A stretch of DNA of 64,000 nt from assembly GCA_903883965.1 (NCBI GenBank), contig CAISCU010000054.1, positions 81,541-145,540 on the forward strand, in the 5' to 3' direction. The stretch is from an uncultured Bacteroidota bacterium (GTDB lineage: Bacteria > Bacteroidota > Bacteroidia > UKL13-3). The notes under the pieces are model-generated. The model saw nothing but the letters and a program-made list of their open reading frames with translations, did not search any database and was not told where the DNA came from. Below are positions 33,063-42,551 of this stretch, in pieces (positions within the stretch are counted from its first letter, which is position 1; every line of letters begins with the position of its first letter). Both the position numbers and the translations under genes were made by a program.

Positions 33063-33801
33063 GTGTTCGCAAATCTAACGTATATTTCATACTAGCACCC
33101 AAAGTATCTCCCAAATCCGTTTTTATTGAATGGCATTTAAACCCTAATTTTTCAAATGAAAGTCCTGTTCCCCAATTCAAATCAGCATATGTCATTACAT
33201 GTTGGGCTTTGGTTTCAAGTAAAAATGCTTGTAACAATTTACCCATTGCACCTATAACCGTAGTGTTGCTCAATGAGGCGTAACGCAACCATTCATGTGA
33301 GTAGTAGGGTATGTGTTCATAGGTCATTAATCGTGGTTTTGCAAAAGTAGCAAGCGCTTGTAGTTCGCTCTTTTTATTGTACAAACCCAATCTATGCTTG
33401 GCATCGCATGCTCCAAAAAAGTGATTTTTCTCTAAAAAATTACAACTTGTTTCTTTGTCAACCCTATCTATTAAACAATCTTTGGCCAATATGCGGGTCC
33501 TAATTTTCCATAAGCTGAGCAACCTGTTTTGAACCAATTCTTGTTTTTTTTGCCAATATTGTTCGGGTATCATTATAAATCTAAAGCCCTCTGATATAGC
33601 GTTTTTACGCATTTGATTCAATCTTACATTGTTGCCAAATAATTGGTGATCTATTACAAGAATTTGAATGCGTGGTTCATCAGACAAAATGGTATAAGGT
33701 GTTGTATTCAATACCTGAATTGGAATGGCATGACCCATCAAAAATTGTATGATTTCTGTTAATACCGACATCTGAAACGAATATTGCAAAATTAATTCCA
33801 T
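33046..33801 (-). CDS. Protein with GNAT-like domain resembling the C-terminal domain of some phage/homing-endonuclease-associated proteins
   Basis: 'FLEKNHFFGACDAKHRLGLYNKKSELQALATFAKPRLM...HEWLRYASLSNTTVIGAMGKLLQAFLLETKAQHVMTYADLNWGTGLSFEKLGFK'; start reassigned to MELILQ (33801). Confidence 0.5.
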   Translation of the reverse strand: MELILQYSFQMSVLTEIIQFLMGHAIPIQVLNTTPYTILSDEPRIQILVIDHQLFGNNVRLNQMRKNAISEGFRFIMIPEQYWQKKQELVQNRLLSLWKIRTRILAKDCLIDRVDKETSCNFLEKNHFFGACDAKHRLGLYNKKSELQALATFAKPRLMTYEHIPYYSHEWLRYASLSNTTVIGAMGKLLQAFLLETKAQHVMTYADLNWGTGLSFEKLGFKCHSIKTDLGDTLGASMKYTLDLRTHETAI

Positions 33802-33821
33802 AAAGTGGTAATTTCGACAAC

Positions 33822-35795
33822 TTGAAAAATTCAATCAAATACTTGTTAATTTTCTGCATTTGGCTAGTTACTGCTTTATGTAACAATTTGCACGCAGCTG
33901 CCAACAAAGAAATTGTATTGGAAACTTCTCGTATCAATTATTTATCTGGCAATTGGAAATTGTACTGGAAAGAAACGGCAGCAAGTATAGAAACTACCAA
34001 GAATTCTCCAATAACAGTTCATGTTCCAGATTCATGGCATGATTCAAGTATTCAACAATCAGGTTTTGGAACTTACCAATTGACCCTTCAAAACCCCTAT
34101 CCCAAATCAAGTATTTTAGGACTAAGAATTGGACAGATTGGTACTTCTTTTAGATTATACATCAACAAAATTCTACTTTGTTCTGCCGGTAATTTTGCAC
34201 AATCAAAAGAAACAGAAAGACCCGATTACATTCCACAAACAGTTTATTTTGAATCGTCTGCCGACAGCATAGAAATCTTGTTGGAAGTTTCAAATTTTCA
34301 ATACAGGGTAGGTGGTGTTTGGTCTGATATTGAAATAGGAACTGAATCACAAATCAAACAAAAGTCTAACCTTTTGTTAATGGGAAACACACTCATTTTG
34401 GGGGTATTTTTAACATTGGCATTGTTTTTCTTCTTCTTTTATCTATTTAACAAATCAGATACAACAAGCTTATACTTTGTACTCATTTGTTTGGGAGCAG
34501 CATTGAGAATATGCTCTACAGGAGAAATGTTATTTAGACAAATGGACATACCCATACCATTTGATTTATTGGTTAAAGCTGAATTCATTTCCATGCAATG
34601 CATGGTATTTTTTGGAATAATGTACATTCATTATTTGTTTCCACGAGACAGCAAATCAGTTATTACAAAGCTATTGAGTCTGATAAATGGAATATGGTTT
34701 TTGGTTTTTGTATGCTCTCCAGTTGAAATTGGCTCTGTTTGGATGGGATATTACCTAGTATTGGCAGGCATTCAACTATTCTATTTGGCTTATTTCTTAC
34801 TGAAGGTATTTATAAAAAAAAGGCCCTATTCTGTAATTGTAACTGTAGTGTGTTTATTGGTTGTATTGTTAGGCATCAACGATATTTTGAACAGCCAACA
34901 ATTACTCAATTCAGCATATTTGGTGCCATATGGAATTTTGGTTTTTACGTTTGTACAGTCATTTATTCTCATCAATAAATTTACCAGAACAGGGCATAAA
35001 GCAGCTTTGTTATCACAAAAACTTGTGAATATTAAAATCAGGCAAGAGCAGGAGATCATCGAAAAAACAGAACAAATTCAAGTTAAAACCGTAGAACTGC
35101 TCATGCTCAACAATATCAAAGACCGCATTTTTTCTATTGTTTCCCATGATTTGCGTTCTCCTTTAAAATCATTGGCAACTTTATTAAAATTTGCTGATGA
35201 CAATGAATTGAGTAGGGATGATTTGGCTAAGTATTTAAAGAATATTCGTAAAAACATAGATAGTTTAAACCTAACCCTTGAAAACTTATTGGTATGGTCT
35301 ACCAACCAACTCAATGGTGTAAAATCAAGTGTTGAACTGATTGATATTAGAAGTTTGGTTCAGGATAAAATTACATTGTACACACCTCAGGCAGCTGAAA
35401 AGGAATTGCAAATTCACAATAAAATCAATCAACGAATGTTGGTATATGTAGACAAACACCAACTCAGTTTTATTTTAAGGAACTTAATCAACAATGCCAT
35501 AAAATTTACCCCAAAAAATGGAATTATTGAATTGAATGCCAACATTGTCAACGATAAATATACTTTAATCAGTGTTGCCGATTCTGGAATTGGCATGCAA
35601 GCAGATGCCATTGGGGCTATTTTTAATCAATCGGAGATATTTAGCACCTATGGTACAGAAAATGAAAAAGGAACAGGACTTGGATTGATGCTTTGTAAGG
35701 AATACATTGAGCACAACGGTGGTCAATTGACCATTTTAAGCGAACCCGAAAAAGGAACAACCATACAATTTACGGTCAGAAACAACGAGGTATAA
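33822..35795 (+). CDS. Sensor histidine kinase with 7TMR-DISM-like sensor region
   Basis: N-terminal beta-sandwich + 7 TM; H-box IFSIVSHDLRSPLKSL, N-box LINNAIKFTP, G-boxes VADSGIGM, GTGLGLMLCKEYIEHNGG; TTG start. Confidence 0.92.
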   Translation: MKNSIKYLLIFCIWLVTALCNNLHAAANKEIVLETSRINYLSGNWKLYWKETAASIETTKNSPITVHVPDSWHDSSIQQSGFGTYQLTLQNPYPKSSILGLRIGQIGTSFRLYINKILLCSAGNFAQSKETERPDYIPQTVYFESSADSIEILLEVSNFQYRVGGVWSDIEIGTESQIKQKSNLLLMGNTLILGVFLTLALFFFFFYLFNKSDTTSLYFVLICLGAALRICSTGEMLFRQMDIPIPFDLLVKAEFISMQCMVFFGIMYIHYLFPRDSKSVITKLLSLINGIWFLVFVCSPVEIGSVWMGYYLVLAGIQLFYLAYFLLKVFIKKRPYSVIVTVVCLLVVLLGINDILNSQQLLNSAYLVPYGILVFTFVQSFILINKFTRTGHKAALLSQKLVNIKIRQEQEIIEKTEQIQVKTVELLMLNNIKDRIFSIVSHDLRSPLKSLATLLKFADDNELSRDDLAKYLKNIRKNIDSLNLTLENLLVWSTNQLNGVKSSVELIDIRSLVQDKITLYTPQAAEKELQIHNKINQRMLVYVDKHQLSFILRNLINNAIKFTPKNGIIELNANIVNDKYTLISVADSGIGMQADAIGAIFNQSEIFSTYGTENEKGTGLGLMLCKEYIEHNGGQLTILSEPEKGTTIQFTVRNNEV

Positions 35796-35843
35796 TTTGA
35801 CAATGGTGTGTAGAACCAAAAATTAACGCAATATTTGCAGTGA

Positions 35844-36944
35844 ATGAGTAAGAAAGGCAAAATTTTGGTAGCCATGAGTGGCGGAATAGACAGTACTGTA
35901 GCTGCAGTTATGTTAAAAGAAGAAGGCTATGAAGTGATTGGTATTACCATGAAAACTTGGGATTACCAAAACAGTGGAGGCAGTAAAAAAGAAACAGGTT
36001 GTTGTAGTTTAGATTCTATTAACGATGCCCGAAGTATTGCCGTTGAACATGGTATTCACCACATGATATTAGATATTCGAGACGAATTTGGTGATTATGT
36101 GATAGACAATTTTGTAGAAGAATATTTGGCTGGTAGAACCCCCAATCCTTGTGTTTTATGCAATACCCATATCAAATGGGAAGCATTGTTAAAAAGAGCC
36201 AACCAATTGGACTGTGAATTCATTGCAACAGGGCATTATGCACAAACTAGGTTTGAAAACAACCGATATGTCATTTCAAAAGGATTAGACGAACACAAAG
36301 ACCAATCATATGTTTTATGGGGGTTAACTCAAGAAAGTTTGTCGAGAACCAAATTCCCATTGGGTGGATTTCATAAAACAGACATCAAACAAATGGCTTT
36401 AGACTGGGGCTACCAAGAACTGGCCAAAAAAGCTGAAAGCTATGAAATTTGTTTCGTACCAGACAACGATTACCGTTCGTTTTTGAAACACAAAGTTCCT
36501 GGGCTAGAAGCTAGTGTTGCAGGTGGAAATTTCGTAAATACGCAAGGAAAAGTATTGGGTAAGCACAAAGGATACCCATTTTACACCATTGGCCAAAGAA
36601 AAGGACTTGAATTGGCCTTTGGAGAACCCATGTTTGTTTTAGAAATCATTCCTGAAACCAATACTGTTGTCATTGGCAAAGAAGAAGAATTAAAGAAAAA
36701 GGGCATGCTGGTTCGTAATTTGAATCTCCAAAAATATGCCCAATTAGATAAACCCACTGAAAGCATTACTAAAATTAGGTACAAAGACCCAGGCGCTAAC
36801 GCTATTTTAGAACAAATAGACAACCAAATGAAAGTGGTTTTTTTACAGGATGTAAAAGGTATTGCACCTGGCCAATCAGCTGTTTTCTATGAAGGCAATG
36901 ATGTAATAGGAGGGGGTTGGATACAAAGTAGTTTTGAGATTTAG
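35844..36944 (+). CDS. mnmA: tRNA-specific 2-thiouridylase
   Basis: ILVAMSGGIDSTVAAVMLKEEGYEVIGITMKTW; TPNPCVLCN; SYEICFVPDNDYRSFL; TIGQRKGL. Confidence 0.98.
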   Translation: MSKKGKILVAMSGGIDSTVAAVMLKEEGYEVIGITMKTWDYQNSGGSKKETGCCSLDSINDARSIAVEHGIHHMILDIRDEFGDYVIDNFVEEYLAGRTPNPCVLCNTHIKWEALLKRANQLDCEFIATGHYAQTRFENNRYVISKGLDEHKDQSYVLWGLTQESLSRTKFPLGGFHKTDIKQMALDWGYQELAKKAESYEICFVPDNDYRSFLKHKVPGLEASVAGGNFVNTQGKVLGKHKGYPFYTIGQRKGLELAFGEPMFVLEIIPETNTVVIGKEEELKKKGMLVRNLNLQKYAQLDKPTESITKIRYKDPGANAILEQIDNQMKVVFLQDVKGIAPGQSAVFYEGNDVIGGGWIQSSFEI

Positions 36945-36948
36945 AAAG

Positions 36949-37308
36949 CTATCTCATTACTTTTTCAAGTGTTTTACCTTTGGCCAATTCATCTACTAAT
37001 TTATCTAGGTACCTAACCTGACGAGTAATTTCATTTTCTAGTTCTTCAATCCTATAGCCACAAATCATTCCTGTAATTTTGTGAGCATTTGGATGTAGTT
37101 GCGACCTTTCAAAAAACTCCTGAAAATTCACTTTTTCAGCTATCAACAATTTCGTTTCCGACGCATTAAATCCTGTTAACCATTCTATGATTTGTAAAAG
37201 TTCTAATTCTGTCCGGCCTTTCTTTTCTAATTTGGCTAAATACAGGGGGTAAACCGAAGCAAAAATCATTTTGGCCATGCGTTCATTGTGAATGGGTGTT
37301 GTATTCAT
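36949..37308 (-). CDS. DUF2200 family protein
   Basis: 'HNERMAKMIFASVYPLYLAKLEKKGRTELELLQIIEWLTGF...ITGMICGYRIEELENEITRQVRYLDKLVDELAKGK'. Confidence 0.88.
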   Translation of the reverse strand: MNTTPIHNERMAKMIFASVYPLYLAKLEKKGRTELELLQIIEWLTGFNASETKLLIAEKVNFQEFFERSQLHPNAHKITGMICGYRIEELENEITRQVRYLDKLVDELAKGKTLEKVMR

Positions 37309-37348
37309 CTATCAAGAATTAAGACAAATCAGATTTACTTTTAAAAGA

Positions 37349-37381
37349 AAATCCCCGGATATTTTGCAATACCGGGGACTT
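37349..37381 (-). terminator. Terminator of the DUF6580 gene
   Basis: TCCCCGG (37352-37358) / CCGGGGA (37372-37378) stem, followed on the minus strand by a T-rich tract. Confidence 0.65.
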
Positions 37382-37400
37382 CAATATGTTGTCTAAATAA

Positions 37401-37916
37401 TTAAACAGCTTTCTTGAAGAAAGGCACATTGATTGTAATCAAGTAATAGGCTCCAAACAAAACTGAAGCATAGAATACATCACCTAATATGGCATTCTTA
37501 AGGAAAGGAATACCTGCCAAATACGATGAAATGATACCATCAAAAGTGTGTGGGTACAAAGTAGTCGGATAAAACAGTGCAAAATTGGTAAACAAAAAGA
37601 ACACCAAACTACTCAACATTGAAACACCCAACACATTGACTATTCCGGCTTTTTTTCTCAACAAGAAACCCATTAAAATGGTTAAACCAAAACCTAAATA
37701 AGGAACAACCATTTCATATCCGTAAAGTCCAATATACAAATCACTGATAAACAATGCCAAAAATGGAACTAAAATGGCCATGATTCTATTGGAAATTAAG
37801 GCGCCTGAAAACAAAGCAATTGCACCAAGTGGCGTAAAATTTGGCAAATGACCAATTAATCTAAAAGCGCTTGCCAATAAAATGAGTCCGGTAATAAGTA
37901 TAAAACGATTTTTCAT
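37401..37916 (-). CDS. DUF6580 family putative transport protein (ECF S-component-like)
   Basis: 'ASAFRLIGHLPNFTPLGAIALFSGALISNRIMAILVPFLALFISDLYIGLYGYEMVVPYLGFGL'. Confidence 0.8.
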   Translation of the reverse strand: MKNRFILITGLILLASAFRLIGHLPNFTPLGAIALFSGALISNRIMAILVPFLALFISDLYIGLYGYEMVVPYLGFGLTILMGFLLRKKAGIVNVLGVSMLSSLVFFLFTNFALFYPTTLYPHTFDGIISSYLAGIPFLKNAILGDVFYASVLFGAYYLITINVPFFKKAV

Positions 37917-37931
37917 GATTCAGTTATTCTG

Positions 37932-37969
37932 TTTTTAACAGCTACGAAAGTAACGTGCTTTGTTAAAAA
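37932..37969. repeat. Inverted repeat TTTTTAACA-N20-TGTTAAAAA upstream of the DUF6580 gene
   Basis: Perfect 9-bp arms (37932-37940 / 37961-37969), with a shorter complementary pair inside (ACG/CGT, GC/GC). Confidence 0.7.
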
Positions 37970-38127
37970 TCAAAAGTCAAATTATACTTGGTTGTACACA
38001 TTCGGCTATTTTTTTACACAATATGACACCACAAATTCATGTTAAAAGTAAATAAAAAATTTGTCGCAATCTCTTATTAGCCTTATTTTGCAACGATTTA
38101 AATACAAAAACATTTATACCATCAGAT

Positions 38128-41040
38128 ATGAAGAAACAAGCAATTGTAAAAATCCTCATGGCCGTATTCCTTTTGCAACAATCAGGAATGCTATTTGGCC
38201 AACAACCTGCCGGTTCGGCAAGCTTGCCTACACAAACACAACTTATTGAAAAAGTAACAGCCAACCCAGGTGAATTAAAAATTGCCTACGAAAAATACCG
38301 TTTACCAAACGGTTTAACCCTAATTGTACATGAAGACCATTCAGATCCTATTGTACATGTTGAAGTTACTTACCATGTTGGTTCCGCTAGAGAAACACCT
38401 GGTAAATCTGGTTTTGCGCATTTTTTTGAACACATGATGTTCCAAGGTTCATTACACGTAAAAGACGAAGAGCATTTTAAAATTGTTCAAGGTGCTGGTG
38501 GTCAAATGAACGGAACAACTAACCGCGATAGAACCAATTATTTTGAAACCATGCCTTCTAATTATTTAGAAACAGCATTGTGGTTAGAAGCAGACAGAAT
38601 GGGTTACTTATTAGATTCTGTTACTCAAAAGAAATTTGAAGTTCAGCGTTCAACTGTAAAAAATGAAAAAGGAGAACGTGTAGACAACAGACCTTATGGT
38701 AAAGTTGATGAAATCAAAGACGCTACCTTATACCCATCAGGTCATCCGTATAGCTGGCCAACCATCGGTTATTTAGAAGATCTTGACCGCGTAAATGTAG
38801 AAGATTTGAAAAATTTCTTCATGCGTTGGTATGGACCAAACAATGCTTGTGTGGTTGTTGCTGGTGATGTAACTCCTGCAGATGTGGTTAAATTAACTGA
38901 AAAATATTTTGGTACCATTCCAAGAGGACCTGAGGTTAGAGCACAAAGAATTGAACCAGTAAGATTGCCTGATAACCGCTATGCCAACTATGGTGACAAT
39001 GTTTTTTTACCATTGTATTATATCGTTTACCCAACTGTTAAAAGTTACCATGCAGATGAGCCTGCATTGGATTTATTAGGTACCATTTTGGGTTCAGGAA
39101 ACAATTCTATATTCTATAAAAACTTTATCAAATCAGAAAAAGCATACGAAGCCTCAGTTTTCCATTCTTCAAGTGAATTGGCTGGTGAGTTTACTTTAGC
39201 AGTATTGCCTTTGCCAAATATTGATGGTGACATTGATGTTGAGAAAATGGTTGGAAGCACATTAGAAGAATTTGAAAAAAATGGCATTAACGACGATGAC
39301 TTGGCAAGAGCTAAAGGTAGTTTAGAAAGCAGTGTTATTTTCAGCATGCAAAGTGTAGCTAGTAGAGCTAGCACCATCAGTTCTTTGTGGTATACTTCTC
39401 ATGGCAACCCAAGATTGGATAAAAACTACAACATGAACGATGAATTGGCTCGTTACCAAAAAGTAACCAAAGAAGACATCATGCGTGTTTACCAAACATA
39501 TATTAAAAACAGAAAATATGTGATGGTGAATGTATTTCCTAAAAGAGCCAATGCTGCTGTTTCTAAGGAAGAAACCAAATCACAAACCAGTTCTGGAACA
39601 ACTGTAAAATCAGAATTGGAATACAAAGGGCTTTCATACACTGCACCAAAAGACAATTTTGACCGCAGCAAAAGACCAGATGCTGGTGCCTCTAAATCGC
39701 CTGAAATTCCTTCATTTTACTCAGCTACTTGGCAAAATGGTATAAAAGTAATTGGCAGTGAATCTAAAGAATCACCTGTAGTAACTTTGTTGTTAACTAT
39801 GAAAGGTGGAAACATTGCAACTGGAGACCCTGCAAAAACTGGTTTGGCTGGCTTAACAGCTGATATGATGGAGGAAGCAACCCAAAACTTTACTTCTGAA
39901 CAGTTTCAAAATGAATTGGCTAAAATTGGAAGTACCATTAGCTTTGGCGCTTCATCAGATGCCACAACTGTTCAAGTAATTACCTTAAAAAAGAACATTG
40001 ATGCCACATTGAGATTGTTTGAAGAAAAATTAATGAGACCAAAATTCAATGCTGACGAATTCAAATTGAACCAATCTCAAACTTACCAAGGTATCAATTC
40101 TGAAAAATTTGATGCTGGAGCAACTGCAAACTTAGCTTTCAACAAATTGGTATTCGGAAAAACCATAGCTGCTGAGCCTGTAAATGGCACTTTGAAATCA
40201 ATCAAATCTATTTCAGTTAAAGACATTCAAAATTATTTCGATAAATTTTATGGTCCTGATTTTGCTACTTTAACCATAGTTGGAGACATTACAGAATCTG
40301 AAATCATGTCTAAATTAGATTTCTTAAAAAATTGGAAAAAGAAGAACATTGTATTCCCAACTTTACCAGAGCCACCTGCAGCTTTAGCTAACAACAAACA
40401 AATTTATTTGGTTGACAAATACAAAGCAGCTCAATCAGAAATCAGAATTGGTATTGTTGGTCAAAAATATGATTGGAACGGCAAATACTTTAAAACCAAT
40501 GCCATGAATTTCCCGTTGGGTGGCAATTTCAATAGCCGTTTAAACTTGAATTTAAGAGAAGACAAAGGTTTCACTTATGGCATTCGTTCAAGCAACTATG
40601 GTTTCAAAGACAGAGTAGGTGCTTACCAAATTGCAACTGGTGTGCGAACATCTGCTACAGACAGTGCTATGAAAGAAATCATGATGGAAGTAAACCAATA
40701 TGCTCAAAGTGGCATAACAGACGAAGAAATCAAATTCATGAAAAATTCTATCACACAAAGTGATGCATTGAGGTATGAAACTACCTTCCAAAAAGCTGGA
40801 TTCTTGAACCGTTTAGTTGAATTTGATTTGCCTAAAGATTATATCAAACAACAAAACGACATTTTAAATGCATTGACCAAAGAAGAAATTAACCAATTGG
40901 CTAAAGAAATCTTGCAATCAGATAAAATGACCATTTTGGTTGTTGGTGATAAAGATAAAATCAAAGCCAACTTAGAAAAATTAGGCTACAAAACTGTTGA
41001 TTACAAAGAAGTTGAAGTAGCTACACAAGAAAGAAACTAA
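38128..41040 (+). CDS. M16 (pitrilysin) family metallopeptidase, tandem-domain
   Basis: HxxEH: 'SGFAHFFEHMMFQGS'; second M16 half from about residue 530 (SFYSATWQNGIKVIGSE...). Confidence 0.97.
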   Translation: MKKQAIVKILMAVFLLQQSGMLFGQQPAGSASLPTQTQLIEKVTANPGELKIAYEKYRLPNGLTLIVHEDHSDPIVHVEVTYHVGSARETPGKSGFAHFFEHMMFQGSLHVKDEEHFKIVQGAGGQMNGTTNRDRTNYFETMPSNYLETALWLEADRMGYLLDSVTQKKFEVQRSTVKNEKGERVDNRPYGKVDEIKDATLYPSGHPYSWPTIGYLEDLDRVNVEDLKNFFMRWYGPNNACVVVAGDVTPADVVKLTEKYFGTIPRGPEVRAQRIEPVRLPDNRYANYGDNVFLPLYYIVYPTVKSYHADEPALDLLGTILGSGNNSIFYKNFIKSEKAYEASVFHSSSELAGEFTLAVLPLPNIDGDIDVEKMVGSTLEEFEKNGINDDDLARAKGSLESSVIFSMQSVASRASTISSLWYTSHGNPRLDKNYNMNDELARYQKVTKEDIMRVYQTYIKNRKYVMVNVFPKRANAAVSKEETKSQTSSGTTVKSELEYKGLSYTAPKDNFDRSKRPDAGASKSPEIPSFYSATWQNGIKVIGSESKESPVVTLLLTMKGGNIATGDPAKTGLAGLTADMMEEATQNFTSEQFQNELAKIGSTISFGASSDATTVQVITLKKNIDATLRLFEEKLMRPKFNADEFKLNQSQTYQGINSEKFDAGATANLAFNKLVFGKTIAAEPVNGTLKSIKSISVKDIQNYFDKFYGPDFATLTIVGDITESEIMSKLDFLKNWKKKNIVFPTLPEPPAALANNKQIYLVDKYKAAQSEIRIGIVGQKYDWNGKYFKTNAMNFPLGGNFNSRLNLNLREDKGFTYGIRSSNYGFKDRVGAYQIATGVRTSATDSAMKEIMMEVNQYAQSGITDEEIKFMKNSITQSDALRYETTFQKAGFLNRLVEFDLPKDYIKQQNDILNALTKEEINQLAKEILQSDKMTILVVGDKDKIKANLEKLGYKTVDYKEVEVATQERN

Positions 41041-41063
41041 GTTTCAATTTTGTATTCATTACC

Positions 41064-41097
41064 AAAGAGGCGCAATTCTATTGCGCCTCTTTTTTTG
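41064..41097 (+). terminator. Rho-independent terminator after the M16 peptidase gene
   Basis: AAAGAGGCGCAA-TTCTA-TTGCGCCTCTTT followed by T-run. Confidence 0.92.
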
Positions 41098-41114
41098 TAT
41101 CCATTCATTTTGAT

Positions 41115-41122
41115 TACATTTG
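41115..41122 (+). promoter_or_regulatory. Candidate -7 box TACATTTG for the TPR gene
   Basis: TTTG ends at 41097 within the terminator T-tract, 17-nt spacer, TACATTTG, then ATG at 41141. Confidence 0.5.
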
Positions 41123-41140
41123 TTTAAATAATTTCGATTC

Positions 41141-42493
41141 ATGAAAAAATTGATTTTGGCACTATTAATAGGTGCCGCATTTAGCTCATCAGCTCAAAAA
41201 AACAAGGTAGAATCAGCAGCGCTTTACCTAAGAAACAATGAAATGGAAGATGCCAAAAACGCCATTAATTTGGCAGTTGAACATCCCGACACCAAAGCAG
41301 ACCCAAAAGCTTGGTTCTATTATGCTGCCATTTACGATACCATTTACAGAAACCCAGCTTATAACAATTTAGCGGATCAAGATTTGGCCGAAAAATTTTA
41401 TACTGCTTGTAAAAAATGTATTGAATACGATAGCAAAGAGCGCTACAGCTACTATTGCAAAGACCAAGGTATCATCAATTCTGCATTCATGACCTATTCA
41501 AAAGGCATATCTGCTTACGAAGCAAAAGACTTTAAAAATGCCATTAAATATTACCAAATGGCTTTGGATGTGATTCCAATGGATAAAAACGGAGACCTAA
41601 AGAAGAACAATTTATCTGAAAAAAATGTGTATCTATATATGGCTTATGCAGCCATTCAAGACAAGGACAATGCCAAAACCAAACAGTATTTGCAAAAATT
41701 AATGGACCTCAACTACGAAGACCATATCATTTACATGCAAATGGTGAATATATACTTAGATGAGAAAGACACGGCTACAGCCATGAAGTTTTTGGAATCG
41801 GCCCGTCAAAAATTCCCATCTGAAAAAGACCTCATCAACCAAGAGTTGAACATTTATATTACTCAAGGAAAACAAGATTTATTGTTAGAAAAAATCAATG
41901 CCGCCATTGAATTAAACCCAGAAGATTTCCAATTGATTTATGTTAGAGGAAATGTATTTGACAACATTGCCAGTGATGAGGCAAAAAAAGCAAAACTTTT
42001 TAAAGACAGTATTACTATTTACAACAAAAAGAAGCAAACTGCCAAAGCACAAACAGCCGGTAAATTAGCTGAATTAGCTACTTCAAATTCGAAAGCACAT
42101 GTAAAGAAAGCTGAGGCCGATTACTTAAAAGTATTGGAATTGAACCCTGATTACATAGATGCCTATTTCAATTTAGGGGCTATGAGCAATAACAGAAGTT
42201 CTGAAATTGTAGAAAAAATCAACAATATTACAGCATCAACCCAAACTGAGTACGACAAAAAATACAAACCTTTGAAAGAACGCCAAGATTCTATTTTAAA
42301 AGTATCATTGGGTTATTTCAATTCAGCTTTGGCATTGGCAGAAAGTAAAAAAGATGATACACCTGAAGCTAAAAAAGAAAAGAATGCCTATTTGAGAGAT
42401 ATCTTGTATTCTATTCAACAGGTATATGCCAACTTAGGTGACGAAAAGAAAACCATCGAAACTAAAAAGAGAAGAGAAGCAATTGAAGATTAA
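41141..42493 (+). CDS. Tetratricopeptide repeat protein
   Basis: Signal peptide; repeated TPR-like helices (NAIKYYQMALDVIP, KAEADYLKVLELNPDYIDAYFNLGAMSNN). Confidence 0.88.
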   Translation: MKKLILALLIGAAFSSSAQKNKVESAALYLRNNEMEDAKNAINLAVEHPDTKADPKAWFYYAAIYDTIYRNPAYNNLADQDLAEKFYTACKKCIEYDSKERYSYYCKDQGIINSAFMTYSKGISAYEAKDFKNAIKYYQMALDVIPMDKNGDLKKNNLSEKNVYLYMAYAAIQDKDNAKTKQYLQKLMDLNYEDHIIYMQMVNIYLDEKDTATAMKFLESARQKFPSEKDLINQELNIYITQGKQDLLLEKINAAIELNPEDFQLIYVRGNVFDNIASDEAKKAKLFKDSITIYNKKKQTAKAQTAGKLAELATSNSKAHVKKAEADYLKVLELNPDYIDAYFNLGAMSNNRSSEIVEKINNITASTQTEYDKKYKPLKERQDSILKVSLGYFNSALALAESKKDDTPEAKKEKNAYLRDILYSIQQVYANLGDEKKTIETKKRREAIED

Positions 42494-42510
42494 ACATATT
42501 CAATTGTATA

Positions 42511-42546
42511 AAAATAAAGCCCGAACGCAAGTTCGGGCTTTATTTT
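42511..42546. terminator. Bidirectional terminator between convergent TPR and FdhF-like genes
   Basis: Perfect 16-bp stem AAAATAAAGCCCGAAC-gcaa-GTTCGGGCTTTATTTT. Confidence 0.93.
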
Positions 42547-42551
42547 TGGTA

